Below are positions 41,498 to 50,067 of a DNA stretch of 64,000 nucleotides, piece after piece. The stretch comes from JALZEG01 sp035942255 (GTDB lineage Bacteria > Actinomycetota > CADDZG01 > WHSQ01), in contig DASZDG010000148.1 in the NCBI GenBank assembly GCA_035942255.1, positions 3,503 to 67,502 on the forward strand, given 5' to 3'. The notes beneath the pieces are model-generated. The model searched no databases. It was given only the letters and a program-made list of their open reading frames with translations, and was not told the origin of the DNA. How positions within the stretch are numbered: the first letter of the stretch is position 1; each line of letters begins with the position of its first letter. The position numbers were made by a program, and so were the translations under genes.

Positions 41498-43293
41498 AGC
41501 GTTTGGAGGAAATCCTTTCCAACTACGATGGTCAAATCCACGATACCTTGGCTCTGCGCCCCGACCTGCACCTCTCCTACCCCGATCAGGTCCCTCGTCC
41601 TCTCGGCTAGATCGAGGGCCTTCGACGTCCGGTCGTACGTGATCACCAGCGTCTGCCGGTAGTTCAGCCGCCGGGCGTTGCCCGAGAGGATCACGCGGAA
41701 CCCCTCGCCGCCCAGCCGCTCGGCCACCAGCTGCCCGACCCCCGGGGACCCGTTGCCGTTCAGTATCTGGATGCGGACCTCCCGGCCGGCGACGGCCTGG
41801 GCCCCCACCGCCCGCGCGAGGTACTTCTTCACCTCGTCCTCGTCGACCTGGTAGAGCTCGCTGCCGCCGACGCCGATCTGTCGCACGGGCAGGAGGGCGA
41901 GCGTGCGGTCCTCGGGGGCCGCGGCGGCGAGGCGTTCGAAGAGCCGGGCGAGCTCCTGGATCGATGCGTCCGACTCGCCGAGGGCGGCCCCCGCGCTCTC
42001 GACCGCCGCGCCGAGGCCCTCGGCGTCGAACGTGAACGCCTCGAGCAGGGCGGCCCATAGCGCGATGTGCCGCCCGCCGAGCTCGACGTCGTCGGTGTCC
42101 AGTCCCTTGACGTAGAGGAGGTCCGCCAGGAACCCGGCCGAGAGCCTTTGGGGGCCGGCGGTGAACAGGAGCCTCGCCTGCCCCGGCCCCGCCTCGACCC
42201 TGACGTCGTCCGGCACGTCGACGGTCAGCGGCCCGATCTCCTCGAACAGGACCGCGGCGTCGGCGTCGGACAGCTCGAGGTAGCGGTCGACCGGGGTACC
42301 GAGCAACGTCTCGGCGGCGAGCAGCAGGAGGGGGACGCCGCCGGACTCCAGCGCGTCGCCGATCGCGAGGAGGCCGCGGCCCGGCACTCCCGTCGCGGTG
42401 TGCGCGGGGATGTAGGTGACGGAGCAGCGGCCGGTCGCGCTGTCGGTGGACAACAGCGCGATCCACGTCGGCGCGGCGCCCGCTCGCTGCTCCTTGGTGC
42501 CGAACACGAGAGTCGTCGTGATCGTGTCCTCTGCGTCGGGACCCTTGGCCGCGAGACCGGGAGCGGGGGCAGGGGCCTCGTCGCGCCCCATGATCGCGAT
42601 CACGCCCACCAGCCCGACGACCGCGGCCAGCGCGGCCGCGATCCCCCCGCGGAGCAGCTCCTTGCGCCGCTTCGCGCGGCGCTCTCCCTCGAGGCGCGCG
42701 CGCCGGGGGCCGGGGACGTCGCCGCCGACGGGAGCCGCCGCATCGGCGTCCACCTCCGGCTGAACGGGGATCTCGTCGTCGAAGAGCTCGTCCTCGTCGG
42801 GATACGAATACGCCGGCTCGCCCGACCCCGGCTCCTCGTACAGCACCTCGGCAACGGGATCCTCGACTTCGTCGACCAGCTCCTCGTAGACGGGCTCTTC
42901 GTCGAAGGGCTCTTTGTCGAAGGGCTCTTTGTCGACGGGCTCCGGCTCGGCCTCTTCGGGCTCTTCGGGCTCGGCGTCTTCCGGCTGGGTCTCGGGCTCG
43001 GCCGCTTCAGCTACGGGCTCCTCAGGCCCCCCCAGCAGCCGGCGCTTCCACCACGACTCCGCGTACACCGGCGGGGTCTCGTCGGCCGCGGGGGCCTCGT
43101 CGTCGGAGGCGGGTTCCGGCTCGGACGCCTCTTCCTCTGCGGCAGGCACGTCGTCCTCGACCACGGCGGCCTCTTCCGGCTCCTCGGGGTCGACCCAGAC
43201 CTCGTCGTCCGCGCCCTCCTCCAGCTCGTAGCGGCGCGCCTCGCGCTCCTCCTGGAGCCGCTTCCGCTCCTCCCACCAGGACTTGAAGCTCAT
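41494..43293 (-). CDS. LytR_C-domain membrane protein with degenerate LCP-like region and acidic N-terminus
   Basis: A 599-residue single-pass protein. Residues 1-20 are charged (MSFKSWWEERKRLQEERE), 22-185 are highly acidic and low-complexity, one TM helix is at about 216-236, then an LCP-like domain (about 255-480; LLLLAAETLLGTPVDRYLEL, EEIGPLTVDVPDDV) and a LytR_C domain (about 505-599; VRIQILNGNGSPGVGQLVAE). The Arg/Asp cluster of active LCP ligases is not evident, so transfer of wall polymers to peptidoglycan is doubtful. It overlaps nadD and rsfS at both ends. Confidence 0.78.
   Translation of the reverse strand: MSFKSWWEERKRLQEEREARRYELEEGADDEVWVDPEEPEEAAVVEDDVPAAEEEASEPEPASDDEAPAADETPPVYAESWWKRRLLGGPEEPVAEAAEPETQPEDAEPEEPEEAEPEPVDKEPFDKEPFDEEPVYEELVDEVEDPVAEVLYEEPGSGEPAYSYPDEDELFDDEIPVQPEVDADAAAPVGGDVPGPRRARLEGERRAKRRKELLRGGIAAALAAVVGLVGVIAIMGRDEAPAPAPGLAAKGPDAEDTITTTLVFGTKEQRAGAAPTWIALLSTDSATGRCSVTYIPAHTATGVPGRGLLAIGDALESGGVPLLLLAAETLLGTPVDRYLELSDADAAVLFEEIGPLTVDVPDDVRVEAGPGQARLLFTAGPQRLSAGFLADLLYVKGLDTDDVELGGRHIALWAALLEAFTFDAEGLGAAVESAGAALGESDASIQELARLFERLAAAAPEDRTLALLPVRQIGVGGSELYQVDEDEVKKYLARAVGAQAVAGREVRIQILNGNGSPGVGQLVAERLGGEGFRVILSGNARRLNYRQTLVITYDRTSKALDLAERTRDLIGVGEVQVGAQSQGIVDLTIVVGKDFLQTL
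42892..42942 (-). repeat. In-frame 15-bp tandem repeat in the LytR-type gene
   Basis: Three 15-bp units of GGGCTCTTyGTCGAm (42892-42906, 42907-42921, 42922-42936) plus a partial fourth encode the repeated pentads DKEPF/DEEPV in the acidic domain. Copy number may vary between strains. Confidence 0.85.
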
Positions 43294-43910
43294 GCGGACC
43301 TCTCGTCCGCGGGGCGGTACAGCCCGTGCTCGCGGATGTACGCGGCGACGACCGGAGCTACGAGGCCGTCGACGGGCTCGCCCTCGGCGGCCCTGCGCCT
43401 GATCTCGGTCGACGACACGTCGACCTCGTCCATACGCGCGAGGTGGACGCGCGGCCATCCGTCGCGGGGCTGGAGCGCCGACGAGTCGAAGCCCGGTCGC
43501 GGCACCGCGATCACCTCCGCGAGCGCCGTGAGGTCGGCGACGCGGTGCCACGTCCCCAGCGTGAGCACGGCGTCGACGCCCGCCACGAAGAACAGCGCGG
43601 CGTCCGGCCCGTAGAAGTCACGGAGGATCGCCATCGTGTCGACGGTGTAGGTCGGGCCCTTGCGGTCGATCTCCATGCGCGACGCCTCGAAGCGCGGGTC
43701 GTCCGCCGTCGCGAGCACGGTCATCATCCAGCGGTCCTCGGCGGCGGAGAACCCGGCCTTCTGCCACGGCGTGCCCGCGGGAACGAACAGGATCCGGTCG
43801 AGCTCGAAGTCGTCGAGCACCGCCGTCGCCACGGCGAGATGGCCGTTGTGGATCGGGTCGAACGTCCCGCCGATCACGCCCAGGCGCCGGATGCGCCTCT
43901 CGGTTCCCAT
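43290..43910 (-). CDS. nadD: Nicotinate-nucleotide adenylyltransferase
   Basis: NadD adenylates nicotinate mononucleotide in NAD synthesis. The nucleotidyltransferase motif GGTFDPIHNGHL is at about 14-25 and the second motif SSTEIRRRAAEGEPV (ISSTxIR) near 165. RILFVPAGTPWQK and the central LFFVAGVDAVLTLGTWHR are typical. The 206 residues fit. The ATG at 43910 is followed upstream by a 232-bp gap to proA. Confidence 0.95.
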   Translation of the reverse strand: MGTERRIRRLGVIGGTFDPIHNGHLAVATAVLDDFELDRILFVPAGTPWQKAGFSAAEDRWMMTVLATADDPRFEASRMEIDRKGPTYTVDTMAILRDFYGPDAALFFVAGVDAVLTLGTWHRVADLTALAEVIAVPRPGFDSSALQPRDGWPRVHLARMDEVDVSSTEIRRRAAEGEPVDGLVAPVVAAYIREHGLYRPADERSA

Positions 43911-43981
43911 AGGTGTAGTGAACCCGAAACGCGCCGGAAACTGGCGACAAACCGGACCCCTCGGTGGCGCGACGCGCGGAA

Positions 43982-44014
43982 TCGAGCGGGGGCCCGGGGA
44001 GTGGCCCCGCTCGA
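43982..44014. terminator. Long GC hairpin between proA and nadD
   Basis: TCGAGCGGGG (43982-43991) and CCCCGCTCGA (44005-44014) pair perfectly, with GCC/GGC able to extend the stem. It lies in the 232-bp gap (43911-44142), where no gene is seen. It probably ends the proBA transcript, although no T-run follows. Confidence 0.5.
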
Positions 44015-44142
44015 GTCCTTGCCTTGCGAACGGCGCCGGAGGTTCGGGGGAGAGACCTCGTGCCGGCGTCGCGTTCGGTGACAGCGTACGGGGGCCTCTT
44101 GAACGGGAGGTGGCGCGCCTGCGTAGAGCGCGTGAAAAGGAG

Positions 44143-45387
44143 CTAGCTCCGGACCTGCCCCTGCCCCCACACGACGTACTTCGTCGTCGTCAGCGCCCGC
44201 AAGCCCATCGGCCCCCGCGCGTGGAGCTTCTGCGTCGAGATGCCGATCTCGGCCCCGTAGCCGAACTCGCCGCCATCGGAGAACCTCGTCGACGCGTTGA
44301 CGAAGATCGAGCCGGAGTCGACCTCGGCAGCGAAGCGGCGGGCCGCGGTGAGGTCCTCCGTCACGATCGCCTCCGCGTTCGAGGTCCCCCACCGGTTCAC
44401 GTGCGCGATCGCGTCGTCGAGCGAGCCCACGACTCCGACCGCGATCTTGTAGTCGAGGTACTCCGTCGCCCAGTCCTCTTCGGTCGCGCTGCGTGCGTCC
44501 GGCCACAGCGCGCACACCTCGTCGTCCCCGCGCACCTCCACACCCGCGGCGCGTAGCGCGTCGAGCGTTCCCGGGAGCCACTCCTTCGCGACGTCCGCGT
44601 GGACGAGCAGCGTCTCGGCGGCGTTGCACACGCTCGGCCTCTGCGTCTTCGCGTTGACGACGATCTCGGTCGCCATGGCGGGATTCGCCGCCCGGTCGAC
44701 GTAGACGTGGCAGTTGCCGTCGCCGTCGATGATGTACGGGACCGTGGCGTTCTGCTCGATGCTCTCGATGAGGGCGCGGCCCCCGCGCGGCACGAGCAGG
44801 TCGACGCGTCCCTTGGCCTGCATGAGCTCGGTCGCCGCCTCGCGGCTCACGTCCTCGACGAGCTGGATCGCGTCCGCGGGCACCCCCGCGCCGGACGCCG
44901 CGGACCGCAGCACGCCGACGATCGCCTTGTTCGACTCGAGCGCGATCGACGACCCGCGCAGCACGCACGCGTTGCCGGACTTCAGGCACAGTCCCGAGAC
45001 GTCGGCGGTGACGTTCGGCCGCGCCTCGTAGATCACCGCGACGACACCGAGCGGCACGCGCACCTGCTCGATCAGCAGCCCGTTCGGGCGCGTCCACCCC
45101 GAGACCACCTCACCGACGGGATCGGGCTGAGCGGCGACCGCGCGCAGCCCCGACGCCATCGACTGCAGACGGGAGGAAGTCAACGTGAGCCGGTCGACGA
45201 GGGTTGCAGACGTGCCCGCCTCACGGGCGGCCGCCACGTCGCGCTCGTTCGCACCGACGAGCGTCTCCTCGGCCGCGAGGAGCGCGTCCGCCATCGCGAG
45301 AAGTGCCGCGTCCTTGATCTCGGACGGCAACGCGGCTACCGCGGGAGCGGCCTCCGCGGCGGTCCGGCAGATGTCGGCTGGCCTCAC
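44143..45387 (-). CDS. proA: Gamma-glutamyl phosphate reductase
   Basis: The second step of proline synthesis. The aldehyde-dehydrogenase fold has the signature VPRGGRALIESIEQNATVPY, the active-site Cys in RPSVCNAAETLLVH and the C-terminal DSGSIFVNASTRFSDGGEFG. At 414 residues it has the usual length. GTG 45387 has GGAGG eight bases upstream and lies 3 bp after the proB stop. Confidence 0.96.
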   Translation of the reverse strand: MRPADICRTAAEAAPAVAALPSEIKDAALLAMADALLAAEETLVGANERDVAAAREAGTSATLVDRLTLTSSRLQSMASGLRAVAAQPDPVGEVVSGWTRPNGLLIEQVRVPLGVVAVIYEARPNVTADVSGLCLKSGNACVLRGSSIALESNKAIVGVLRSAASGAGVPADAIQLVEDVSREAATELMQAKGRVDLLVPRGGRALIESIEQNATVPYIIDGDGNCHVYVDRAANPAMATEIVVNAKTQRPSVCNAAETLLVHADVAKEWLPGTLDALRAAGVEVRGDDEVCALWPDARSATEEDWATEYLDYKIAVGVVGSLDDAIAHVNRWGTSNAEAIVTEDLTAARRFAAEVDSGSIFVNASTRFSDGGEFGYGAEIGISTQKLHARGPMGLRALTTTKYVVWGQGQVRS

Positions 45388-45390
45388 GTG

Positions 45391-46491
45391 TCAGTCCTCC
45401 AGGACGACGAGCTGGTCACGATGGATGACCTCCCCACCCTCGCCGGTCGGGCGGCCCCGGACGCCGTGCAGCTCCGGGGCGGAGAAGCGTACCAACCCGC
45501 GTGCGAACACGGCCCCGGAACGGTCGCTCACGTCGACCGCGTCGCCCGCGGCGAACTCGCCGGACACCGCGGTGACCCCGACGGGGAGCAGGCTCCGCTT
45601 GTCCTCCACCAGCGCCTTGCGCGCGCCGTCGTCCACCTCGATCGTGCCGGTCGGCGGGCGGGCGAACGCGATCCACAGCCGCCGCGCCGTCTCACGCTTG
45701 GGCCGCGGGTGGAAGTACGTCCCGAGGGCCTCGCCCCGCGCGATGCGCCCGAGGACGTCGGGCTCGGTCGCGTCCGCGACCACGACCGCGACGCCGGAGA
45801 ACGTCGCCACCCACGCGGCCGCGATCTTCGACGTCATGCCGCCGCTCGAGTACTCGGAGCCGCGGCCCCCGGCGACGCGCTCGAGCTCGGGCGTGATACG
45901 CCGGACCTCCTCGATCACAGGCGCAGCCGGGTCGCGCCGCGGGTCGGCCGCGTGCACTCCCTTCGCGTTCGTCAACAGGACCAGGAGGCGCGCGTGCGCG
46001 ACGTTCGCCACGAGCGCGGCGAGCATGTCGTTGTCGCCGAAGCGAATCTCGTCCACCGCGACCGTGTCGTTCTCGTTCACGACCGGCAGCGCCTTCAACG
46101 CGAGCAGACGGTCGAGCGTGTTGCGCGCGTTCAGGTACTGCTGGCGCTGCATGAAGTCGTAGCGCGTGAGCAGTATCTGCGCGACGACTATGTCGGACGC
46201 GGCCAGCAGTCGCGCGTACGAGCCCAGCAATAGCCTCTGCCCGACCGCGGCCGCGGCCTGCAGCGACGGGATGTCCGAGGGCCTCCGCTCGAGGCCGAGG
46301 GGGCCGAGCCCCGCGGCGATCGCGCCCGACGAGACGAGGATCGGGTGGCTGCCGGCGCGGTGCAGCCTCGTCAACCCGCCGCAGAGGGCCTTGAGCCTGC
46401 GCTCGTCCGGCTCTCCGGTGCTGTCGACGAGAGACGCGCTCCCGACCTTGACGACCAGCCGGTCGCCGGGGCCGAGCCTAGGTCTCGACAC
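45391..46491 (-). CDS. proB: Glutamate 5-kinase
   Basis: The first step of proline synthesis, 366 residues. The amino-acid kinase domain begins RLVVKVGSASLVDS, contains LVSSGAIAAGLGPLGL, VVNENDTVAVDEIRFGDND and GGMTSKIAAAWVA; the C-terminal PUA domain includes LLPVGVTAVSGEFAAGDAVD. GTG 46491 overlaps the obg stop by 14 bp. The order obg-proB-proA is conserved in actinobacteria. Confidence 0.95.
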   Translation of the reverse strand: MSRPRLGPGDRLVVKVGSASLVDSTGEPDERRLKALCGGLTRLHRAGSHPILVSSGAIAAGLGPLGLERRPSDIPSLQAAAAVGQRLLLGSYARLLAASDIVVAQILLTRYDFMQRQQYLNARNTLDRLLALKALPVVNENDTVAVDEIRFGDNDMLAALVANVAHARLLVLLTNAKGVHAADPRRDPAAPVIEEVRRITPELERVAGGRGSEYSSGGMTSKIAAAWVATFSGVAVVVADATEPDVLGRIARGEALGTYFHPRPKRETARRLWIAFARPPTGTIEVDDGARKALVEDKRSLLPVGVTAVSGEFAAGDAVDVSDRSGAVFARGLVRFSAPELHGVRGRPTGEGGEVIHRDQLVVLED

Positions 46492-47758
46492 GTTCGGGAT
46501 CGTCCTCGCCCGCCGCGGCCTCGGGCTCGAAGTCGAACGCGGTGTCGCCGATCCGCACTTCGTCACCTCGCACGGCCCCCGCCGCGGCGAGCATGCGCTC
46601 GACGCCCATGCCGATGAGCCGGCGCTGCAACAGCTCGACCGCCTCCTCGCTCTCCATGTCCGTCGTCGCCACGGCACGTTCCGCACGACGGCCGCGCACG
46701 CGCCACGCGTCGCCCTCACGCGCGACCTCCAGCGGGCTCTCCTTGACGACGTGGCGCACGTAGCCGACGCGTGCGGGGGCCGCGGCCCGCGCCTCGCGCA
46801 CGAGCTCGCGCACTCGCTCGAGCAGGTCGTCGAGCCCCGTTCCGGCGACGGCGGAGATCGTGAGCGCGCCCGGATGAGCGGCCGCGACCTCGGCGGCACG
46901 CTCGGGGGCCGCGTCGGCCTTCGTCACGACGACCAGGCGCGGCCGCGCCGCGAGCGCGGGGTCGAACGCCTCGAGCTCCGACGTGAGAACGGCGACGTCC
47001 TCCGCGGGGTCGCGGTCCTGTGCCACGGGATCGACGAGCACCAGCAGGATCGCGGCGCGGCTGACGTGGCGCAGGAACCGGTGGCCGAGGCCCTTACCCT
47101 CGTGCGCGCCCGGCACGAGCCCCGGGATGTCGGCGACGACGAACGACTCCTCCGCCCCCTGCACGACGCCGAGGTTCGGCACGAGCGTCGTGAACGGGTA
47201 GTCGGCGATCTTCGGCTTCGCGGCGGAGATCCTGCTGATCAGCGTGGACTTCCCCGCGTTCGGGAACCCGACGAGCCCGACGTCGGCGAGCAGCCGGAGC
47301 TCGAGGCGGAGCTTGCGCTCGTCGCCCGGCTCGCCCTTCTCGGCGAACGACGGGGCCCGGCGCGTGGGCGTCGTGAACGCGACGTTGCCGCGGCCCCCGC
47401 GGCCCCCCGCCGCGGCGACCATCTCGTCACCGGGCGCGGCGAGGTCCGCGATGAGCACGCCGTCCTCGTACACCACGGTCCCCGGCGGCACGCGGATCAC
47501 GCGGTCCTTGCCCTTCGCTCCGTGGCGCCGCTTGTTGAGGCCGTGCCCGCCCGCGGGAGCCTTCACGTGTGGGTGGTCGCGCAGCTCGAGCAGCGTCCCG
47601 ACCGACGCGTCGGCGCGCAGGATCACGCTCGCGCCGCGGCCCCCGTCGCCGCCGTCGGGGCCGCCCTTGGGCTTGTAGGGCTCGCTGTGGAATGCCGCGG
47701 AGCCGTTCCCGCCCGCTCCAGCGGTCACGAAGATGGCGGCCTCGTCTACGAAAGCCAT
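46478..47758 (-). CDS. obg: Obg/CgtA GTPase
   Basis: A 426-residue ribosome-assembly and stress GTPase. The Gly-rich OBG fold (VTAGAGGNGSAAF, GGPDGGDGGRGA, GGRGGRGN) covers 1-158; the G domain has GFPNAGKST (about 166-174), DIPGLVPGA and TKAD; the C-terminal OCT domain follows (YVRHVVKESPLEVAREGD). The ATG at 47758 is 40 bp after rpmA. The order rplU-rpmA-obg is near universal. Confidence 0.97.
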   Translation of the reverse strand: MAFVDEAAIFVTAGAGGNGSAAFHSEPYKPKGGPDGGDGGRGASVILRADASVGTLLELRDHPHVKAPAGGHGLNKRRHGAKGKDRVIRVPPGTVVYEDGVLIADLAAPGDEMVAAAGGRGGRGNVAFTTPTRRAPSFAEKGEPGDERKLRLELRLLADVGLVGFPNAGKSTLISRISAAKPKIADYPFTTLVPNLGVVQGAEESFVVADIPGLVPGAHEGKGLGHRFLRHVSRAAILLVLVDPVAQDRDPAEDVAVLTSELEAFDPALAARPRLVVVTKADAAPERAAEVAAAHPGALTISAVAGTGLDDLLERVRELVREARAAAPARVGYVRHVVKESPLEVAREGDAWRVRGRRAERAVATTDMESEEAVELLQRRLIGMGVERMLAAAGAVRGDEVRIGDTAFDFEPEAAAGEDDPERVET

Positions 47759-47798
47759 GGGTTCCGGAGGGGCGGCCTCAGCCGCCCGCCGAGACTGA

Positions 47799-48050
47799 CT
47801 ACTCGCTTACGACGCTGACCACGCGGCGCCCGCGCAGCCGGTGGAACGTGACCTTCCCCTCGGCCATCGCGAACAGCGTGTCGTCGCTGCCCTTGCCGAC
47901 GTTGAGCCCGGGGTGCAGGCGGGTGCCGCGCTGGCGCACGAGGATCATGCCGGGCCTGGCCTCCTGGCCGCCGAACATCTTGACGCCGAGCCGCTTCGCC
48001 TCGGAGTCACGCCCGTTGCGGGAAGACGATGCTCCCTTCTTATGCGCCAT
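47799..48050 (-). CDS. rpmA: 50S ribosomal protein L27
   Basis: An 83-residue protein beginning MAHKKGASSSRNGRDSEAKR, with GGQEARPGMILVRQRGTR and the C-terminal GKVTFHRLRGRRVVSV. The N-terminal tail reaches the peptidyl-transferase centre; there is no cleavable leader as found in Firmicutes. AGGGGAGC precedes the ATG, inside the last codons of rplU (11-bp overlap). Confidence 0.97.
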   Translation of the reverse strand: MAHKKGASSSRNGRDSEAKRLGVKMFGGQEARPGMILVRQRGTRLHPGLNVGKGSDDTLFAMAEGKVTFHRLRGRRVVSVVSE

Positions 48051-48420
48051 CGTTGCTCCCCTCTTCGCTCGTCGCGGCAGCCGCTGCGGGGGCCTTGCGC
48101 TTACCGCCCCCGCCCAGCGTGATGTCACCGATCTGGATCGTCGTGTACTTCTGGCGGTGCCCGGCGTGGCGCCGGTAGCCGGTCTTGTTGCGGAACTTGT
48201 TGACCTCGACCTTCGGCCCCTTCGTCTCGCCCACGACCTTGCCCACGACCCGCGCACCTTCGAGGTCGGCCCTCTCGGACCGCGCGGTGCCGGAGTCCTC
48301 GACGACGAGGAGCGGCGTGAACTCGACCGAGTCCGACCCGTCCTTCAGGCGCTCGATCTCGATCACGTCGCCGGGGGCGACTTTGTGCTGCTTACCGCCC
48401 GCGCGGATGATGGCGTACAA
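48040..48420 (-). CDS. rplU: 50S ribosomal protein L21
   Basis: A 126-residue protein: YAIIRAGGKQHKVAPGDVIE, KVEVNKFRNKTGYRRHAGHR and QKYTTIQIGDI are diagnostic; an Ala-rich C-terminal extension (KRKAPAAAAATSEEG) is added. The start is TTG 48420 with AAGGAG seven bases upstream. It begins the rplU-rpmA-obg operon after a structured leader. Confidence 0.96.
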   Translation of the reverse strand: MYAIIRAGGKQHKVAPGDVIEIERLKDGSDSVEFTPLLVVEDSGTARSERADLEGARVVGKVVGETKGPKVEVNKFRNKTGYRRHAGHRQKYTTIQIGDITLGGGGKRKAPAAAAATSEEGSNDGA

Positions 48421-48523
48421 GGGTCACTCCTTAGATGAGGCCGGACTGGCACCCGGCCCTGTGGTGTGGCCGGGCGAGGCGCCCGGAGGAAACGCAGCGG
48501 GAAGGATACCAAAGGCGCATCTA
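48421..48523 (-). promoter_or_regulatory. rplU promoter and structured leader
   Basis: On the minus strand, TAGGCA and TATCCT (in GGTATCCTTC, 48501-48510) are 17 bp apart and form a plausible promoter. The leader then holds two GC stems, CCGGGCGCCTCGCCCGG and GGCCGGGTGCCAGTCCGGCC, before AAGGAG. This may be an L21-type autoregulatory leader; that needs a covariance search. Confidence 0.5.
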
Positions 48524-48528
48524 GCTGC

Positions 48529-50067
48529 CTAATCGACGTCGTGGATGAGGATCCCCCGGCCCTCGCACGTCGGGCACGGGTCCGAGAACGCCTCGACGAT
48601 CCCCGCCGACACGTTCTTCCTGGTCATCTGGACGAGGCCGAGCGGCGAGATGTCGAAGACCTGCGTCCTCGTGCGGTCCCGCCCCAGCTCCTTGCGGAAG
48701 AGCTTGATCACCTCGTCCCGGTTGCCCAGGTCCTCCATGTCGATGAAGTCGATGACGATGATCCCGCCGATGTCCCGGAGCCGGAGCTGCCGCCCCACCT
48801 CGACCGCGGCCTCCTTGTTCGTGCGGAACACGGTCTCCTCGAGGTTCGACTTCCCGACGAACTTGCCCGTGTTCACGTCGATGACCGTCATCGCCTCGGT
48901 CCGGTCGATCACGAGGTGCCCGCCCGAGGGGAGCCACACCTTGCGGTCGAGCGACTTGCGGATCTGTTCGACCACCCGGAACTCCTCGAAGATCGGAAGC
49001 TTCCCGTCGTAGGTCTCGATGCGCTGCTCGAGCTCCGAGGACGTCGAGCGGACGTAATCGCGCAGCTTCTCCGCCAGCGCGTCGTCGTCGACGATGCAGC
49101 GGGTGACGTCGCGGTTGAAGAGGTCGCGGACCACGCGCATCTCGAGCTCGGGCTCCTCGTAGACGAGCGCGGGGGCCTTCACGCCCTGCGACTTCCTCCG
49201 GATCGTCTCCCACGTCTGCACGACGCGTTCGAGGTCCCGCTTCAGGTCCTCGCGGCCTGCACCCTCGGCGGCGGTCCGCACGATCAGCCCGTGCTCTGAC
49301 GGACGGAGCTCGTTGACGATGTCGCGGAGCCTGCCGCGCTCCGAGTCCGACAGCCGGCGCGAGACGCCGAGCGAGCGCGCGTTCGGCACGAGCACGAGAT
49401 GACGCCCGGCAATCGACACGAGCGCGGTGAGGCGCGCGCCCTTGGACTTCATCGGGTCCTTCGTCACCTGGACGAGGATCGACTGCCCGCTCTTCAGCAC
49501 CGTCTCGATGCGCGGCACCTCGTCACCCTCGTCACCGGCGATGCCGACCTCTCCGGCGTAGAGCACGCCGTTGCGGGACTCGCCGATGTCGATGAACGAC
49601 GCTTCCATCCCGGGCAGGACGTTCTGCACGCGTCCGAGGTAGACGTTGCCGACGATCGAGCGGTCTTCGTCGCGGGCGACGTAGTGCTCGACGATCTGGT
49701 TCTCCTCGAGCACGCCGATCTGGATGCCGCCGGGCTTCGCGTGGACGAGCATCACGCGGTCGGTCTGCTGGACGTTCGTGCGCGGCGACCGCCGTCCGCG
49801 GCCCCCGCGCCCCCGCCCGCGGCGAGTAGAGCCACCCCGGCGCGTCCGTTCGCCGTCCTCGGAGTCCGGCGATCGTTCGGTCTTCTCCCCGGCCGGTGAC
49901 GCCGGTGCGGCGTCGCGCTGCTGCGCCGGCCGGCGGCGCGACCGCCGGCGCGGCGGCTGTCCACCTTCGGCAGGCGCGTTGCCCGGCGGCTCGGCCGGCG
50001 ACGCGACCTCTTCGAGGCGCGGGAGCTCCGACGCCTTCTCTCTCTTGCGCGGAGACGGGTCGCTCAC
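48529..50067 (-). CDS. Ribonuclease G/E family endoribonuclease
   Basis: A 512-residue RNase E/G. A basic, disordered N-terminal extension (about 1-105; RRRSRRRP, RRGRGRGGRGRRS) precedes the S1 domain (SIVGNVYLGRVQNVLPGMEA) and the catalytic core with EAMTVIDVNTGKFVGK and IIVIDFIDMED (the magnesium aspartates). A zinc-link CPTCEG lies at the very C-terminus. It acts in mRNA decay and rRNA processing. GTG 50067 overlaps the rodA stop (GTGA). Location ahead of rplU is conserved. Confidence 0.92.
   Translation of the reverse strand: MSDPSPRKREKASELPRLEEVASPAEPPGNAPAEGGQPPRRRSRRRPAQQRDAAPASPAGEKTERSPDSEDGERTRRGGSTRRGRGRGGRGRRSPRTNVQQTDRVMLVHAKPGGIQIGVLEENQIVEHYVARDEDRSIVGNVYLGRVQNVLPGMEASFIDIGESRNGVLYAGEVGIAGDEGDEVPRIETVLKSGQSILVQVTKDPMKSKGARLTALVSIAGRHLVLVPNARSLGVSRRLSDSERGRLRDIVNELRPSEHGLIVRTAAEGAGREDLKRDLERVVQTWETIRRKSQGVKAPALVYEEPELEMRVVRDLFNRDVTRCIVDDDALAEKLRDYVRSTSSELEQRIETYDGKLPIFEEFRVVEQIRKSLDRKVWLPSGGHLVIDRTEAMTVIDVNTGKFVGKSNLEETVFRTNKEAAVEVGRQLRLRDIGGIIVIDFIDMEDLGNRDEVIKLFRKELGRDRTRTQVFDISPLGLVQMTRKNVSAGIVEAFSDPCPTCEGRGILIHDVD

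Noticed and set aside
42892..42942. CRISPR-like short repeats
   Set aside because: The 15-bp units have no spacers and are in-frame coding repeats of an acidic domain.
43874..45097. Long minus-strand frame opposite part of proA and its downstream gap
   Set aside because: It is a different frame of the proA strand; ProA motifs are in the other frame and this one is Arg-rich noise.
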